Source: Sipunculus nudus
Taxonomy: Eukaryota > Annelida > Sipuncula > Golfingiida > Sipunculidae
Assembly (NCBI GenBank): GCA_026874595.1
Contig: CM049314.1
Coordinates: 53,857,812-53,921,811 of the forward strand
Direction of reading: 5' to 3'
DNA length: 64,000 nucleotides
Below, piece after piece: positions 20,156 to 29,579 of the stretch. Under the pieces are notes generated by a model, which worked only from the letters and a program-made list of their open reading frames with translations, did not search any database and was not told the origin of the DNA. Both the position numbers and the translations under genes were made by a program. Every line of letters starts with the position of its first letter. Position 1 is the first letter of the stretch.

Positions 20156-22530
20156 CTTGTATATATGTATATATATGCCGTTACTGTGTATAATCATTTT
20201 CAACAAAAGAATTTTAGTTGTATCTTCTTACCTTTCCCGTATATTAATAAAAAAAAAAGATGTGCAACATGTGTGCAGTAGTTTTAGTCGTAAAAATATG
20301 TTCATATGACTGAGTTCCCATCAGGTCGTCGCCGGAGTTCTGCCCTACCCGTAGCGGGAAAGGTCAAGCTTAATCAGGAGGGTGCCAGTAAACCAAAGGA
20401 ACCACAACCGACCCGCCGCACGTCCATGTTCCCGTTTCTGGGTCAACAAGAGGAAGGCCTTGTAGAAAACCCCACCGTCAACCATGTCAGGAAATGGCTG
20501 CTGAACCCGACCAAACAGGTACGCTGGACTCTGCTGTTACACAATCAATTGATCCGCATACTATATATTGCATGTTGGAGCGTACAACCTGTTGAGGGGT
20601 AATGGGTGATATGTAATGATTATAAGGAAATCTACTGTTGGTATAATTGTAAAAACAAAAGGCAGGCGTGGTTTCACGATTCATATATAGATTTTATAAT
20701 TTCCAAAAGGCAGTAGGCATCATTTTCTTCCTTTATTTGCATTCAACCGAACAACTTTAACGGGTACTGATCGGTCTGTAAAATTAAACCAATATTAGCG
20801 ACCCAGATCGATATAGGATTTAAAAACAAGAACTGAATGAGCAAGGAGGGAGGAGGTGCTCTTTGGGATCTCTGTGCAACTACTAAACCATCAACATTTT
20901 TTGCTTCTTATTTTCAAAATTTAAAAAAAATATATCGTAAGAGAATAGTTTGGTTAGCAAAAATATACATATAATGATGAAAAATAGACGAGTGATTCTT
21001 GGGCACGTAATGCACATCCTGGGCTGCAAAAAAGCTAGGTACATACATCTTATATGAAACCGGGGTCCACAACATCATATTTGGGCCATTTTGTATATAG
21101 ATATTCTGTGAAGATAAACTTAAAAAATTTCCACAGCCAAATTTGTTAAAAAATGGTGGTCCAGAGCTGGGAAGGGGATTTCCAATCTACCACAACCTCC
21201 GAATCCGCGCCTAAAGGAGATGTATCATCTTAGATTATATTAGGGAAGTATTAGTCTTCATTTTATTCAGGGTCTGTATATTCTCCTGGATTTACTCCAC
21301 AAATGTGTATCAGTAAGACAATATATGGATTGCTTGTCATCATGGAAGGATAATATGAAGGGATCAGTCTGGTGATGAACAGATATGCATGATCCTTTCA
21401 TGATACAGTTCACTCGTATACTCTTTCAACTAGCAAGGCCATTTACAATCTTACCACCTTCAGTCTTCAAGGCCGATCACAATTTTACCACCTTCAATCT
21501 TCAAAGCCATTCAAAGTCTTACCACCTTCAGTCTTCAAGGCCGTTCACAATCTTACCACCTTCAGTCTTCGAGGCCGTTCACAATCTTACCACCTTCAGT
21601 CTTCAAGGCCGTTCACAATCTTACCGCCTTCGGTCTTCTTTACAGGTGTACCATCAGAAATACGACCCTAATCTGAAAAACGAGGAGCGTAGCGACCTAC
21701 TTCACCATTTATACCGCAAACAGCTGAGGAGCGACCGTTACTTTCACCATCTCGGGACGTCGTTTGGTATGTCCCCGACTGTTACACCTGAGAGTACTCC
21801 TTTCGGCAGTACCGAGACTTTTCCGAAACAGTACCCGGGCACCCGAAGCCAGTCACTGGCATTTGGCAGAGAGCTTCCTATATTTCCTGGCAAACGTCGA
21901 AGGCTTCAAGCTCATATGAAAGCGCAAAGTTTTGAAGACAAAGCACCTGCTTTTAAAATTGACATTAATATCCCTGATGATTTGCCGCCCAACACCCAGA
22001 CAGCAGCAGAGAATCGTCCAAAACTCTACCACAGACCCAGCCTGGAACAGGTGGAAGAGGTAGATGAAGGAAACACGCTGAAAGTAGGCGGCCTGGATAC
22101 AGGCAGGGTTCCCAGTCCTCAGCCCCCGCGGGCTCTAAGAATGCCGCTGCAAAAAGGCTTCACCATAGCTGCTCCACCAATCCGGGAAGAAAGCTCTGAC
22201 AACGGCTTGGAATCCGACTCCGACTCCGACCATCCGTTACTCACCGTACATGTGGGAGCCGATGATGAACCGGGGAGTGACACCACTAAGACATCAGAGA
22301 AGGTTCCGGAAAGTCTCGTTATATCTGTCCCAACTGGAGAGAACGTTAACGATAAAGATCACAGTAAGAGTGATCCCGAACCTCGGGAAGGTGCTACCGC
22401 AGACGTGGAGTCAGGGAATATGGTTACATCAGACACCAAGAGTCGCGTGTCACCACGGAGAAATAAGTTGGTGAAAAATGGTCACCAGTCTGCAATAGAA
22501 ATAGACGACGACGTGCTGGGTGAGGTGTGA
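3697..22530 (+). CDS. SLC9A: Na+/H+ exchanger, SLC9A (plasma-membrane NHE) family, 5'-partial, 19 exons found
   Basis: Electroneutral sodium/proton antiporter that extrudes H+ for Na+; animal NHE1-5 members act at the plasma or recycling membrane. Joining the 19 exons listed separately gives about 852 codons in one open frame with every splice phase matching. Family landmarks appear in order: FFIYLLPP (helix 4, the amiloride-sensitive region), AVDPVAV, FGESLLND with the transport Asp, the AVTVVLY helix, the IEPL segment, an LFCLVIR helix, AYGGLRGAVAFSL, GITIKPL, then a cytoplasmic tail. The stretch DHILAGIEEVIGQHG matches the site that binds calcineurin-homologous protein in NHE1. The tail is Ser/Pro/acidic-rich and ends GEV. 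The Tyr in FFIYLLPP is NHE3-like rather than NHE1-like, but I do not assign a subtype. The N-terminal exons were not found and are probably upstream of the window. Introns hold many repeats, including a splice-donor minisatellite. Confidence 0.93.
3958..4003. repeat. (AT)n microsatellite in NHE intron
   Basis: Nearly pure TA dinucleotide run ending 15 bases before an exon. Confidence 0.95.
4019..4100 (+). CDS. NHE exon B
   Basis: Completes the split Pro codon of LLPP and continues IILESAYSLHDRVFSDNIG to FAVV, the classic NHE helix-4/5 region. The acceptor TGTAG follows an (AT)n tract directly, which is an unusual polypyrimidine region. The donor is GTAACG at 4101. Confidence 0.9.
4355..4396. 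repeat. (AT)n microsatellite
   Basis: Pure TA run next to a GC-rich patch (4240-4350). Confidence 0.95.
4880..5400. repeat. AGGTCA-rich degenerate repeat in NHE intron B
   Basis: Clusters of AGGTCA half-sites occur at about 4904-4932, 5091-5112, 5224-5243 and 5373-5393 with the same flanking phrases (cgcattt.aagcca...). The first cluster has four near half-sites spaced by 2, 1 and 1 bases. Spacing between clusters is 134-187 bp, so this is probably an old tandem repeat. Nuclear-receptor binding would be pattern-based speculation. Confidence 0.6.
5657..6559. mobile_element. hAT-like non-autonomous DNA transposon, 8-bp TSD
   Basis: Flanked by identical ATCACAAG at 5649-5656 and 6560-6567, the 8-bp duplication typical of hAT. 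The left end begins TATGGCTGGGTATCGAATA and the right end, reversed, TAGGCCAGTGCGATATTTTC, both near the known hAT terminal type (TAGGGCTGGGCGATAT). The ends are rich in TATCG/CGATA motifs. The inner frames (for example 5932-6303) show no transposase signature. Confidence 0.78.
6568..7984. other. Intronic sequence, no feature recognised
   Basis: Part of the 5.0-kb NHE intron between exons B and C. No coding or repeat structure could be supported; a 79-codon frame at 6966-7205 has no recognisable content. Confidence 0.4.
7985..8940 (+). pseudogene. Degenerate non-LTR retrotransposon (jockey/CR1-like) reverse-transcriptase 3' part
   Basis: Three-frame reading shows the order of a LINE reverse transcriptase C-terminus: the catalytic YVDD at 8083-8094 followed by TT, then WFTRNRLEINPNKCNALL, then LGVIIDSYL, then QKRAARIIF near 8535-8561, then APSSFIDYLHLPKH and a Trp-containing terminal stretch up to about 8830. 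Frameshifts and stops break it. It lies in sense orientation in an NHE intron. Confidence 0.82.
9116..9143 (+). CDS. NHE exon C (28-nt microexon)
   Basis: Encodes GTILNFLLI plus one base. The acceptor TTGCAG and donor GTATGT are good. Its phases (0 in, 1 out) fit both neighbours, and it supplies the GTxxN motif expected after FAVV, so it is needed for a normal exchanger. The 5.0-kb intron before it contains a hAT-like element and a LINE fragment. Confidence 0.88.
9392..9501 (+). CDS. NHE exon D (AVDPVAV)
   Basis: Acceptor TACAG, donor GTGAGA. Encodes a membrane segment GVCMYGVAYWGW..., then CLLFSALIVAVDPVA, which carries the strongly conserved AVDPVA motif of plasma-membrane NHEs. Confidence 0.92.
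9758..9833 (+). CDS. NHE exon E (FGESLLN)
   Basis: Acceptor TTCAAG, donor GTAAGC. Encodes VLAIFQEIGVNNTLYFLVFGESLLN, with the Glu of FGES and the first base of the following Asp codon. This Glu/Asp pair is the transport site in the family. Confidence 0.92.
10024..10051. repeat. (AT)n microsatellite
   Basis: TA run in the NHE intron between exons E and F. Confidence 0.95.
10252..10322 (+). CDS. NHE exon F (transport Asp)
   Basis: Acceptor CACAG, donor GTGACG. Completes the catalytic Asp codon across the intron and continues AVTVVLYNMMKTFNEMDHIPYTQ. An (AT)n tract lies in the preceding intron. Confidence 0.92.
10530..10641 (+). CDS. NHE exon G
   Basis: Acceptor CACCAG, donor GTAAGT. Encodes VLLGLANFLCVSLGGLVIG and a further hydrophobic stretch ending KFTMNIR, equivalent to the SFFVVALGG helix of vertebrate NHEs. 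A (GA)n tract follows in the next intron. Confidence 0.91.
10713..10762. repeat. (GA)n microsatellite
   Basis: About 25 GA units in the intron after exon G. Produces a false poly-Ser/Leu frame on the minus strand. Confidence 0.97.
10904..10985 (+). CDS. NHE exon H
   Basis: Acceptor TTGCAG, donor GTAAGC. Encodes VIEPLTLLALAYGSYLMADMVHFSGII, matching the family's IEPL... Y..YL..E..H.SGI segment. Confidence 0.91.
11309..11404 (+). CDS. NHE exon I
   Basis: Acceptor TTGACAG, donor GTCAGC. Encodes IIGCGLVQAQYAFHNVSYKSQTTVTYFIKML, matching the family's NIS.KS.TTVKYF.KM segment. NVS is a possible N-glycosylation sequon by pattern only. Confidence 0.91.
11405..12698. other. NHE intron I, left part
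   Basis: Holds CA-rich stretches (11410-11545), a GC-rich patch at 11840-12110 without recognised function, and MITE-like sequence near 12450-12600 (AGTAGAACCTCACC... end motif) between (AT)n tracts at 12420-12446 and 12605-12649. Confidence 0.5.
12699..13308. mobile_element. GC-rich element with imperfect terminal inverted repeats
   Basis: Left TTGGGTCTCGCTTACCAC pairs with right GTGGTAAGTGAGACCTGGG (about 16 of 18 complementary). The interior is much richer in GC than its surroundings and repeats CTACG/TACGG motifs. The frames inside (12666-13086) show no transposase. No certain target duplication; non-autonomous by inference. Confidence 0.55.
13433..13962. mobile_element. Second GC-rich element with 15-bp terminal inverted repeat
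   Basis: Left AGCCTCGGTCACAAC and right GTTGTGACCGAGGCT are exactly complementary. A ~72-bp direct duplication of the left end is present (13433-13505 and 13507-13578), both with GTCACAAC, ACCGCACACCGTAG and GGAATACTTA. Palindromes such as TGCGGTCACCGCA occur inside. Short repeated CGTACGG/TACGG motifs resemble those of the neighbouring element, so the two may be related. Confidence 0.6.
14329..14363. repeat. (AT)n microsatellite
   Basis: TA run in NHE intron I. Confidence 0.95.
14656..14774 (+). CDS. NHE exon J
   Basis: Acceptor TTTGTAG. Encodes SAMCDCIIFLFLGLSLVRNHTW and ILFCLVIRFL. The donor is taken at GTAACA (14775), not the earlier GTTCCT at 14767, because only the later site gives the phase needed by the next exon and restores the family's RxLGV junction. 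Confidence 0.88.
15262..15338 (+). CDS. NHE exon K
   Basis: Acceptor CCTCAG, donor GTCAGT. Encodes VVFSLTFLVNRLQRLREINLEEQFIM, equivalent to the W.NKFR...L...DQFI loop before the GGLRG helix. Confidence 0.9.
15339..16421. other. NHE intron K
   Basis: AT-rich intron with an (AT)n tract at 15623-15675; otherwise nothing recognised. Confidence 0.5.
15623..15675. repeat. (AT)n microsatellite
   Basis: Pure TA run, about 26 units. Confidence 0.95.
16422..16547 (+). CDS. NHE exon L (GGLRGAVAFSL)
   Basis: Acceptor TTGCCAG, donor GTAGGT; exactly 42 codons. Carries AYGGLRGAVAFSL, one of the best conserved NHE signatures, then the TTTLVVIMFTVFLQ helix. Confidence 0.94.
16673..16759 (+). CDS. NHE exon M
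   Basis: Acceptor CCGTAG, donor GTGAGT. Encodes GITIKPLVSLLRIKREEHK, the end of the membrane domain and the start of the cytosolic tail. Confidence 0.92.
17074..17139 (+). CDS. NHE exon N (CHP-binding helix)
   Basis: Acceptor TTCTAG, donor GTAAGT. Encodes VTDHILAGIEEVIGQHGQHF, aligned with the amphipathic helix that binds calcineurin-homologous protein in NHE1. The binding role is inferred from homology. Confidence 0.9.
17556..17662 (+). CDS. NHE exon O
   Basis: Acceptor TTGAAG, donor GTGAGT. Encodes WALDYVDDHYLKRWLQRD and MDVYEKIALQ, matching the family pattern of an F/Y-K-K-L stretch followed by a Y.K......A helix. Confidence 0.87.
17913..17993 (+). CDS. NHE exon P (source of the donor minisatellite)
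   Basis: Acceptor ATTGCAG. Encodes QHYENLVGSNEAAERYCSMLDLYKPDT. The end of this exon together with its GTGAGT donor is the founding unit of the 32-bp tandem array that follows. Reading past the first donor meets an in-frame TGA at once (ACG TGA), so the first donor is the one that keeps the frame to the next exon. Confidence 0.86.
17970..19517 (+). repeat. 32-bp minisatellite made of exon end plus splice donor, about 48 units
   Basis: Each unit reads roughly CTGGATCTGTACAAACCTG followed by ACAC, GTGAGT and ATG, so it repeats the coding end of NHE exon P (LDLYKPDT) fused to its splice donor. Variant units, such as one with AAATATGAACAAAG or one with AGATATG...GAAAC, recur at spacings of 288-480 bp, many equal to 320 bp (10 units), which points to higher-order duplications. 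The unit length is not a multiple of three. The minus strand has no stops in any frame here, which creates long false ORFs of up to 332 codons. Confidence 0.95.
19811..19899 (+). CDS. NHE exon Q
   Basis: Acceptor CACACAG, donor GTAAGT. Encodes SADDDTARPPDLLAAGPDPEIVERTVDLM, a hydrophilic tail segment. Phase 2 in and phase 1 out match both neighbours only if exon P ends at the ACAC|GTGAGT junction. Less conserved than the membrane exons. Confidence 0.82.
20130..20177. repeat. (AT)n microsatellite, interrupted
   Basis: TA run with TGTA interruptions in the intron before exon R. Confidence 0.9.
20325..20518 (+). CDS. NHE exon R
   Basis: Acceptor CATCAG, donor GTACGC. Encodes a basic tail part (CRRRSSALPVAGK..., TRRTSMFPFLG) ending HVRKWLLNPTKQ. 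Basic Ser motifs such as RRRSS and RRTS are possible kinase sites by pattern only. Confidence 0.85.
20519..21432. other. NHE intron R
   Basis: No repeat or RNA gene recognised before the 34-bp tandem array that ends the intron. Confidence 0.45.
21433..21640 (+). repeat. 34-bp tandem repeat abutting the last NHE splice acceptor, about 6 units
   Basis: Six imperfect copies of a 34-bp unit of the type AAGGCCGTTCACAATCTTAC then CACCTTCAGTCTTC end just before the TTTACAG acceptor of the last exon. Every unit carries a CCTTCAG that resembles a 3' splice site with its pyrimidine tract. The frame is open through the array (false N-terminal extension of the last exon from 21385). Confidence 0.92.
21646..22530 (+). 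CDS. NHE last coding exon (C-terminal tail)
   Basis: Acceptor TTTACAG, then 294 codons and TGA. Begins VYHQKYDPNLKNEERSDLLH, a charged helix region, and continues as a low-complexity Ser/Pro/Asp/Glu-rich tail with an SDSDSD run. The exon start is set by the phase-0 donor of exon R, not by the longer open frame that begins upstream in the 34-bp repeat. Confidence 0.88.
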   Translation: MYHQKYDPNLKNEERSDLLHHLYRKQLRSDRYFHHLGTSFGMSPTVTPESTPFGSTETFPKQYPGTRSQSLAFGRELPIFPGKRRRLQAHMKAQSFEDKAPAFKIDINIPDDLPPNTQTAAENRPKLYHRPSLEQVEEVDEGNTLKVGGLDTGRVPSPQPPRALRMPLQKGFTIAAPPIREESSDNGLESDSDSDHPLLTVHVGADDEPGSDTTKTSEKVPESLVISVPTGENVNDKDHSKSDPEPREGATADVESGNMVTSDTKSRVSPRRNKLVKNGHQSAIEIDDDVLGEV

Positions 22531-22882
22531 CAGAACTGCGGGTATAGGTTAATGTAACCAAGAGAGACATATGACCATTCGGCGGTCCAGGATCAGCAAA
22601 TTGAATATAACGTACAGACGACATGGATGAGTACACGTGACCTAGTCTTATGCCTTGTTTGCCACGTTTTGATTCGACATATCCTAGGTGAATTTTGCGG
22701 TGCTCTTGTTATGTATTTGTGATATGTATATATACTTTATCGGATCTTGTTATGTACATTTACCATGCAGATAGTTAATCAGTCCATGTATTATGTACGC
22801 GCACAAAGAAGAGATACTGTGATGAACAGCTTGGAATGACCAAGTGCACGTGTTATACCGGAGTACAGTACAAAGGAATAAA
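22531..22882 (+). other. Likely 3' UTR of the exchanger with AATAAA signal
   Basis: Non-coding sequence after the TGA. An AATAAA hexamer lies at 22877-22882 and an ATTAAA further on near 23207, so the mRNA may end just after either. No other gene is visible here. Confidence 0.5.
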
Positions 22883-25599
22883 GTAACTGTAATTTGGCCT
22901 ATTACAGCACTAACAGTTCAGCTTTCAGGAAAGCGTATGATGCAGTGACCGATACTTCAGTAGATTATGGTATAATATCTTAGTATATAGACACTGAATT
23001 GCAAGCTTTGTAATGTATACAAGCAAAACATAATTATGACGAGTTGTCTTCATTATATTCAGCGTGCACCAAACCAATGGATTACACATGCTTGGTGTGC
23101 ACATATTGTTTCATCGTTTTCTCATTTGTCCAGACAAAATTGTTTCTGTTGATTTGTATATACATGTATACTAGCATTGAGTGTTTATGTATTATAAGAC
23201 TTTTGTATTAAAAGATAAAGAGTGTGTCTTAAAATAACCATCAGCTCTAGACTGTTGTGTGTAGGAGTGATGGCTATTTGTTCAAAGCTGAAGAGGAGGA
23301 ATAATGGCTGATCGACAATATACGGAGAGAAGTATTTATATATATAAAAACTACACATGACCCAAATTACAATTTTGTTTGGAGGTATGCCAGAATATAG
23401 TGGAAGAAGTTAAATTTAGCTTGATAGGTACCGCAAATAAAACCAAGTCGGGCTGAAAAAATTGAAAATAGCCCAGGATAAAGCAAATCCTTGAGCTCTA
23501 TTTAATTCAAAAGCGCCTGCCTGTAGATAAAAGAACTGCATGTTCTATGCTTTAAAGATGGTACGTTCAGTAGTAAGAAACGATAATGAATACGTCTTTG
23601 AGATATCATAACAATCCCCCGTTTCTTTCTTTTTATTTAAATATTATATAAAAAAAATTCTATTTATTTAAGCAAATTAAACTAGAAAACGGGAACCAAT
23701 ATCTATCAGTGTGAACTGATGACGAGTAACTTGAAATCTTTGAACATTTAAAATACCATTGCAACCAATGAAACAACACAACCACTTCTGAGATAGCGGA
23801 GGCTTATGGGACTTTTTACCATTTTCTTTCAAGGGCAATGTCGGTTATTAGCAATGTTGTAAGCCACCAGTGACTGGAAAGGTAAACGCTGCAAAAATGG
23901 ACAGACGAATGTAGATGGAGCCATGTGGCCACCAGTCTTCTTTGCAAAATACAGCTGTCTGAGGTCTTTGCCTTTGGGATGTCACGGTCACTACAAAGAA
24001 TAAAGGTGGTGCCAATAGTGTTCTGTACAAGATGAGGCTATCCAGAACTTTCCATTTGCAGGATTTTAGGAAAATTTGTATGGTCACTCCTAAGATACAT
24101 CTAAGTCAAAGGCCGGACACAACTGCATTGTACGTTCCTGTAGACCTCAAATTAGCGCGAGGAGGGTAAACAGATAGTAAGATAACGCACAATGGAATTT
24201 TTTTCATGGTCATTGCTATAGTAAAGGCCATGACCCAAAATCAACGAAATTTCTTTATCGGCCTTATCAAAGAACACGAATAAGAAATCAGTCGAGTTAT
24301 ACTGATTGAAATAAATGATATTATGGTAAAGCAGCGGTCATCGGGAGCTAATAAAACTGCACAAAACAGAGAAATGATGTCGGGTGGCGCTGCCAGTCGT
24401 GGTAAAAGAAAACTAACCGAGATCGTTGAATATGGAATTTTGACGGAAATTAACAAATGCCAGAACACTTGAAATTTGTGCGTTCTTTTTTTTTCATCCG
24501 ATAAATGTCATGAACAAGATTTAGGGACATGCAAAATTTACAACTGTGCATTTTCCCCTACCAGCACTACTGAGATTTGTAATGTTTTGTGCGATTGCTT
24601 GGAACTAAAAGCAGGCGACGCACATTTGTATGCCACAGAAAAGGCCAGAAGTCAAGGAGCCACTCAAAAGCGTTGGAAAAACCAGTTCACCTGTGGTTCT
24701 ATGAAAACAAACTGATCGCACTCCCCCGAGATCCTGTTTTACCTTGGGTTACGTATATTCGCAGCGCCCCCGAGAGGCGAGGAAGGCATCAACCCTTATT
24801 TTAATTTAAATTCTAACAGATATTTATTCATAGTCTGTCTGTGTATTCTTGTAACGTGACAAATGTGTATTTAGCATAAGGTGTTCATGCAAAAGTATAC
24901 AAAGACTTTAACCCCTGTAAATAAATTATTTGTCTCTCCTTGAATCAGTTTTTTCTTTTGCCCTGGTAACTTTAAAAATAATAAACAAACATTACTGAAA
25001 CTGTTTTATGGTTACCTGTAATAGTAATCAGTTTATTTATGGCTTACCTATGTGAGTAGCTTGTTATGTAAACCTTTAAAAAAGAACCTGTTAATAGAAC
25101 CTTATACTCGTTAATTATTGAGCTGTCAGTGTGAGCAGATAAATTACATCGCTGGCATGACATGGTTTTTTTTATCCTTCCTAACACAAAGGAATGTTAC
25201 ACATAAATGGAGACTCGGAACATCCCGTGGCTTATAAAGAAGGATCAGTAACTACGACCTTTCATCTGTATTCAGACACCCAGACTGACCTTGTACTGGG
25301 ACTGTCATATTCGTTAACTCACTGAACCCATAAAGCAACACGTGGAAAGCAAGTAAAGCAATGGGCATTTAAAGCATCATCATAATGCATTTCAAGACGC
25401 CATTCACACCGATACTCCAGAAGGCTTATGAAACGGACTCCGCACAGCAAGTCTTAATAAAAATAACCAAACGCTTCTTTAAGATACTAGCCCGGCTATT
25501 CAACATTTAATCACTAAATTCAAATGATAAATCTCACAGAAATGAACCTTCCAGGCATGCTTGACAGTCTCAATCCCTACAACAATCATTTCTACCAAG
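22883..25599. other. Intergenic sequence
   Basis: No gene supported. Frames of 60-80 codons (for example 23848-24087 minus, 24476-24715 plus) lack any family-like feature and look random. Confidence 0.45.
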
Positions 25600-26308
25600 C
25601 AACAAGGGAACCATGGATCACGGCGCTCAGCTGGTATTTTTTTTTTTTTATTTAAGCAAATACAAAATATAGCTTTTTTTTTATTTTAGCAAAATGCAAA
25701 ATATACTTTGTTTCTGTTTTTTTTTATATAAATTAGCTCTTGAAAAACTAAGAGGAAATAGCCGTGCTATCAAATACTAAATATATGTTTGCCAGACTAA
25801 TGCTGTACACTCAAACGAACTATATCAAAGATGCAGGAGCCTCTCACGATCAAATATAAAGTATCAAGTATCAGCATATCAGCTATGTGACGGTAATATG
25901 TGCGTAAAATAACCACTCCACTGGGAATGTATGAACCCCTGTCAGTTACAGAATAAGGAAGAAACTGGAGATTAGCTGAAGTATAATAATACACATTTAT
26001 TTTATTCACGGAAATCATATGCTGTAAAAAATAAATTTCCACTTTCAAATGTGCATAAACTCAATCTAAAAAATACATATTTCACTGTGTTATACATGAC
26101 AATTATGACCTGAAATATTTTAATAATGCAATAAGGAAAAAACATGATGGGCCTGGTAGTTATGTGAAAGGATACATTTGAACAAAAATGTGTAAATGTA
26201 ATTATTAATTCTAAAAACAGAATAAACATATTTCAAAATGCAAATTCAAAACATTTTAATCATAGCTTTAATATATAATTTATAAGATTGAACATATTAC
26301 ATTTAAAG

Positions 26309-26402
<94 letters not shown>

Positions 26403-27720
26403 TTGCAGAACACTTGCATTAATTCTACACATAAGGCGATTCACAGTTCTAAATTACATCATCATATATCCTAATTTTGTCAGATAGCATGACATTATGC
26501 ATCAAATGTATTTATTTTATTACAACAAAAATATAGCTGATAACAAAACAATGAATATCTGGAAATAAGACTTGTTTCAGAATTCACAATTCTAAAGTGC
26601 GCCTTTATTTATCAATAATTGGGCTCAAATATTATCAAGTTATGCATGCTGATCAATTTACTTATATTTTGATTTGTTAAAATTATTTTAACAGGATAAT
26701 ATTTTTTAATATGCAATATTACCTCTGGATAACTCCTTCATTTACTATCTTAAGAAAAGTTTGATACATTGGAGTGAAAACAGCTGTACAATTAAGAAAA
26801 TACAGTTCAAACAATAACAATTATTGCATTACACTTAGTGAAAATTGCTCTGTGTGTGTGTGTGTGGGGGGGGGGGTGATATGAGAATTACTGAACACCT
26901 GTGAAAGCAGGGCTGCTTAATCAGTGTTGCATTACTTATAAGGTTACCCAGGCAGGGCTAAAGTGAACAGAAGAGGGCTGCCTTCGGATTGACAATGCAA
27001 GTCCATACAATAGGGCCTCCAAATAAAAATTCAATTTCAAGCCCAATTTTTTTAGCTTTATTTTCAAATTTCAGATTTTAAAAGATTAGATACATATTTA
27101 TACATACTGTGTAAATTAAATGAATAGTACTTATATGAAACAATATGTGCCATGGTCAATTTTGGGCCAAATTTAAGGTACTTATTTCATAATTTTGCTA
27201 ATATCTTTAAAAAAATTACGAAATTCTTATATGATTTTTAGTATACAATTAAATGATTAAATATAAAGATATATAAATAAATCCATTGATTGAATAAAGA
27301 TATATCCTTAGAAAAAAATTTCTAGCTTCTATAAATGCCTTGTTAGGTGAGTAATTATATTTCCTGATTTTTGACAAAAAACAATTTACGCAATACTGAC
27401 TTAATTTCTTGGATGTATATAGAAAATATATGCAGGAATGGTTAAGTCAAACATGAATTCATTGACACCAGTGGTTTTCACACTGGTACACTGGTCTTGA
27501 AGTGTAACAATAGGTTTATACATAAAATTGAAGGTTTTGCATTAATTTCTCAAAGGAACGTAGTCGCAGTGACCCAGTTTTTGGTTTGGTAGAACTTCGG
27601 GACATCTAGCTTTGCGTAAAATTTTGGATTCGTAGGTTCAACGGTTTCAAAACGTGCCTTGTTAACGGACGGACACTATGACATCACTATGACTAAAAGA
27701 CATCTGAGCTAAAAATTATA
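25600..27720 (+). repeat. Dispersed repeat family member (AACAAGGG...GCTCAGCTG to CAGCTGAG-type end)
   Basis: Begins near 25600 with AACAAGGGAACCATGG and CGGCGCTCAGCTGG. It ends near 27720 with CGGACGGACAC...CATCTGAGCTAAAAAT. The 3' part (27140-27710) shares phrases with copies at 47.7-50.0 kb: TGCCATGGTCAA, CAAATTTAAGGTACT, and TTCGTAGGTTCAACGG. Treating 5' and 3' parts as one copy is inferred. A long (AT)n tract (26309-26401) is embedded. Confidence 0.55.
26309..26401. repeat. (AT)n microsatellite, about 93 bp
   Basis: One of the longest pure TA runs in the window. Confidence 0.97.
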
Positions 27721-29579
27721 TCAGTCCGGGTAGAAAGGATTTTCAGTTATTTTGTATTTAGGGGAGCAGTGACATTCTTCAACCCTAGAGAAAATGAACT
27801 ATGGTGGCAGAAGAATATATGCCCTAATGTGACTAAACGGCTTCAAAATAGATAAAGGATCCATTGATAATTTTATATACCGGTACTTAAATATTTTAAC
27901 GGATTAGAATTCCACGAGTTTATCACTTGGTATACGGTGACAGACCAAGTTATATAGTATGCTTTGTAAATTTACGTTTCTCACGCAAGGAGAACAGAGG
28001 CGATTTCAGTCTGCCTAGGGTCATACGAATGTTGAATGTGTGGCCATGCAGCGAAGTTCGCATGATCCACAGTAACGGAGATCACGTGTAATTACCAATG
28101 TGGACCCGGGTGATAAATCGATGGTTGTGTAATAGATATACATGTTATTAAATTCTCCTTTTAGTCCAGAATCAAGAGTTGCTCGGGTGGCTGGTATACA
28201 TTGAGAGAACTGTGATGACTGACTGTGATGATAAACTTATTGCTATAGCACAGGAGCACCTACTTGCACCAAGGAGGAGCAAGACAGGAAACCGTAAGCC
28301 ATGGGTAATAACGACGGACTCTTAAAGTGTTTAAAGTACTAATTTAATGATTTATATTGAAAACTATTTCAGCAAGCTTGAACACAAGAAGAGTACACAG
28401 GGTGGTCAAGGTCGGCTTTTTAAAAGGCTAGTGTTTTACAGTTTAGTATCTAGATAACAAAGGCCACCGTGCCGCTATTCTGCGAGACTTCAATTGAATA
28501 AATGGATTTTTAATTCGAAATATCATTATATCAAATTCTAATCATTACGAATTGTGATCCGGTGAACGGAAGATGGAGTGCTATCGCTGTTGTCGGATAA
28601 CGTTTAGTCAGTTGAGTCAATACGTGTCTAATGTGCATTAGACTGGGTCAAGCGAGTATCAAAATGAAATAACCATATCTTCACGGATGGAATGCGAAGG
28701 ATTACAACTGTGTGCAAATGAAAACCTCAAAACAAGTCGGACTTTCTAAGATGTTGTATTGTGAATACTCACTCATGCAGCTTATACAGTAAAAACTATA
28801 TTAGAAATACAGTAGAAGTAACGTTTATACTACTTCGCTATTTTATCAAATCTGAAAACCGTAAAAAAATGTTAATATACTGGGCTAGTTTAAATATATT
28901 TAGGTACATACACTGGTACACCATCACACAGTATATGCATTTTAATTTCAATAGCAAGAGACATTAGGGGTATGCATACACCCACTTTTGGGGTATTTTC
29001 CGTATCCTCATGTAATGCTAATGCATTTTTGCACGTGGCATTAACTAATTAAACGTCAGAAAGAGTTTAAGTTATATATAAAAATATCATTATTTAAATA
29101 TGACCAGGCACTTGCAAGCAGCAGCATACCACGTTCATATTCCATATTCAGCGACACTTGCTTATAGCCTATAGCACAGGATAGCGTACCGGCACGCGGA
29201 CACTACTGGTACATTCTCAGTGCGTCTGCACTGCTGCAGTGAGTGACATGTATAGTACACAGCGCTTTCTGGGGAGTAGTGCTCGGTATGCATATGCTTG
29301 TGGCTTTCTGTAGTTCACCATATATCCTTGGTTTCTGTGATCCCGGTATTCTACATAGCTTTCTGTAAAAAAAGCTCTCCAGTGGAGTGGAGTCCCACCA
29401 TTTCATGAAGCCCAATAAACGCTCGTCCAATATTGCCGGTCCAATCTTGAAATGACGGAGGCCGTTCGAGTACGTTCAAATCTTTATAGCAAAGTGATGT
29501 GCAAAGACAACATTTTGTCCTCTAAATCTAAGTCCTGCAAATGCCATTAAACCATTTGTCATAGGCCTACAAGATCACG
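27721..29579. other. Intergenic sequence 3' of the ZDHHC gene
   Basis: No second gene supported. The minus-strand frame at 29203-29430 (75 codons) has no recognised content and probably lies in the 3' UTR or downstream DNA of the palmitoyltransferase gene. Confidence 0.4.

Noticed and set aside
21385-21645. N-terminal extension of the last exchanger exon
   Set aside because: The open frame through the 34-bp repeat is accidental. The phase-0 donor of the previous exon and the TTTACAG acceptor place the exon start at 21646.
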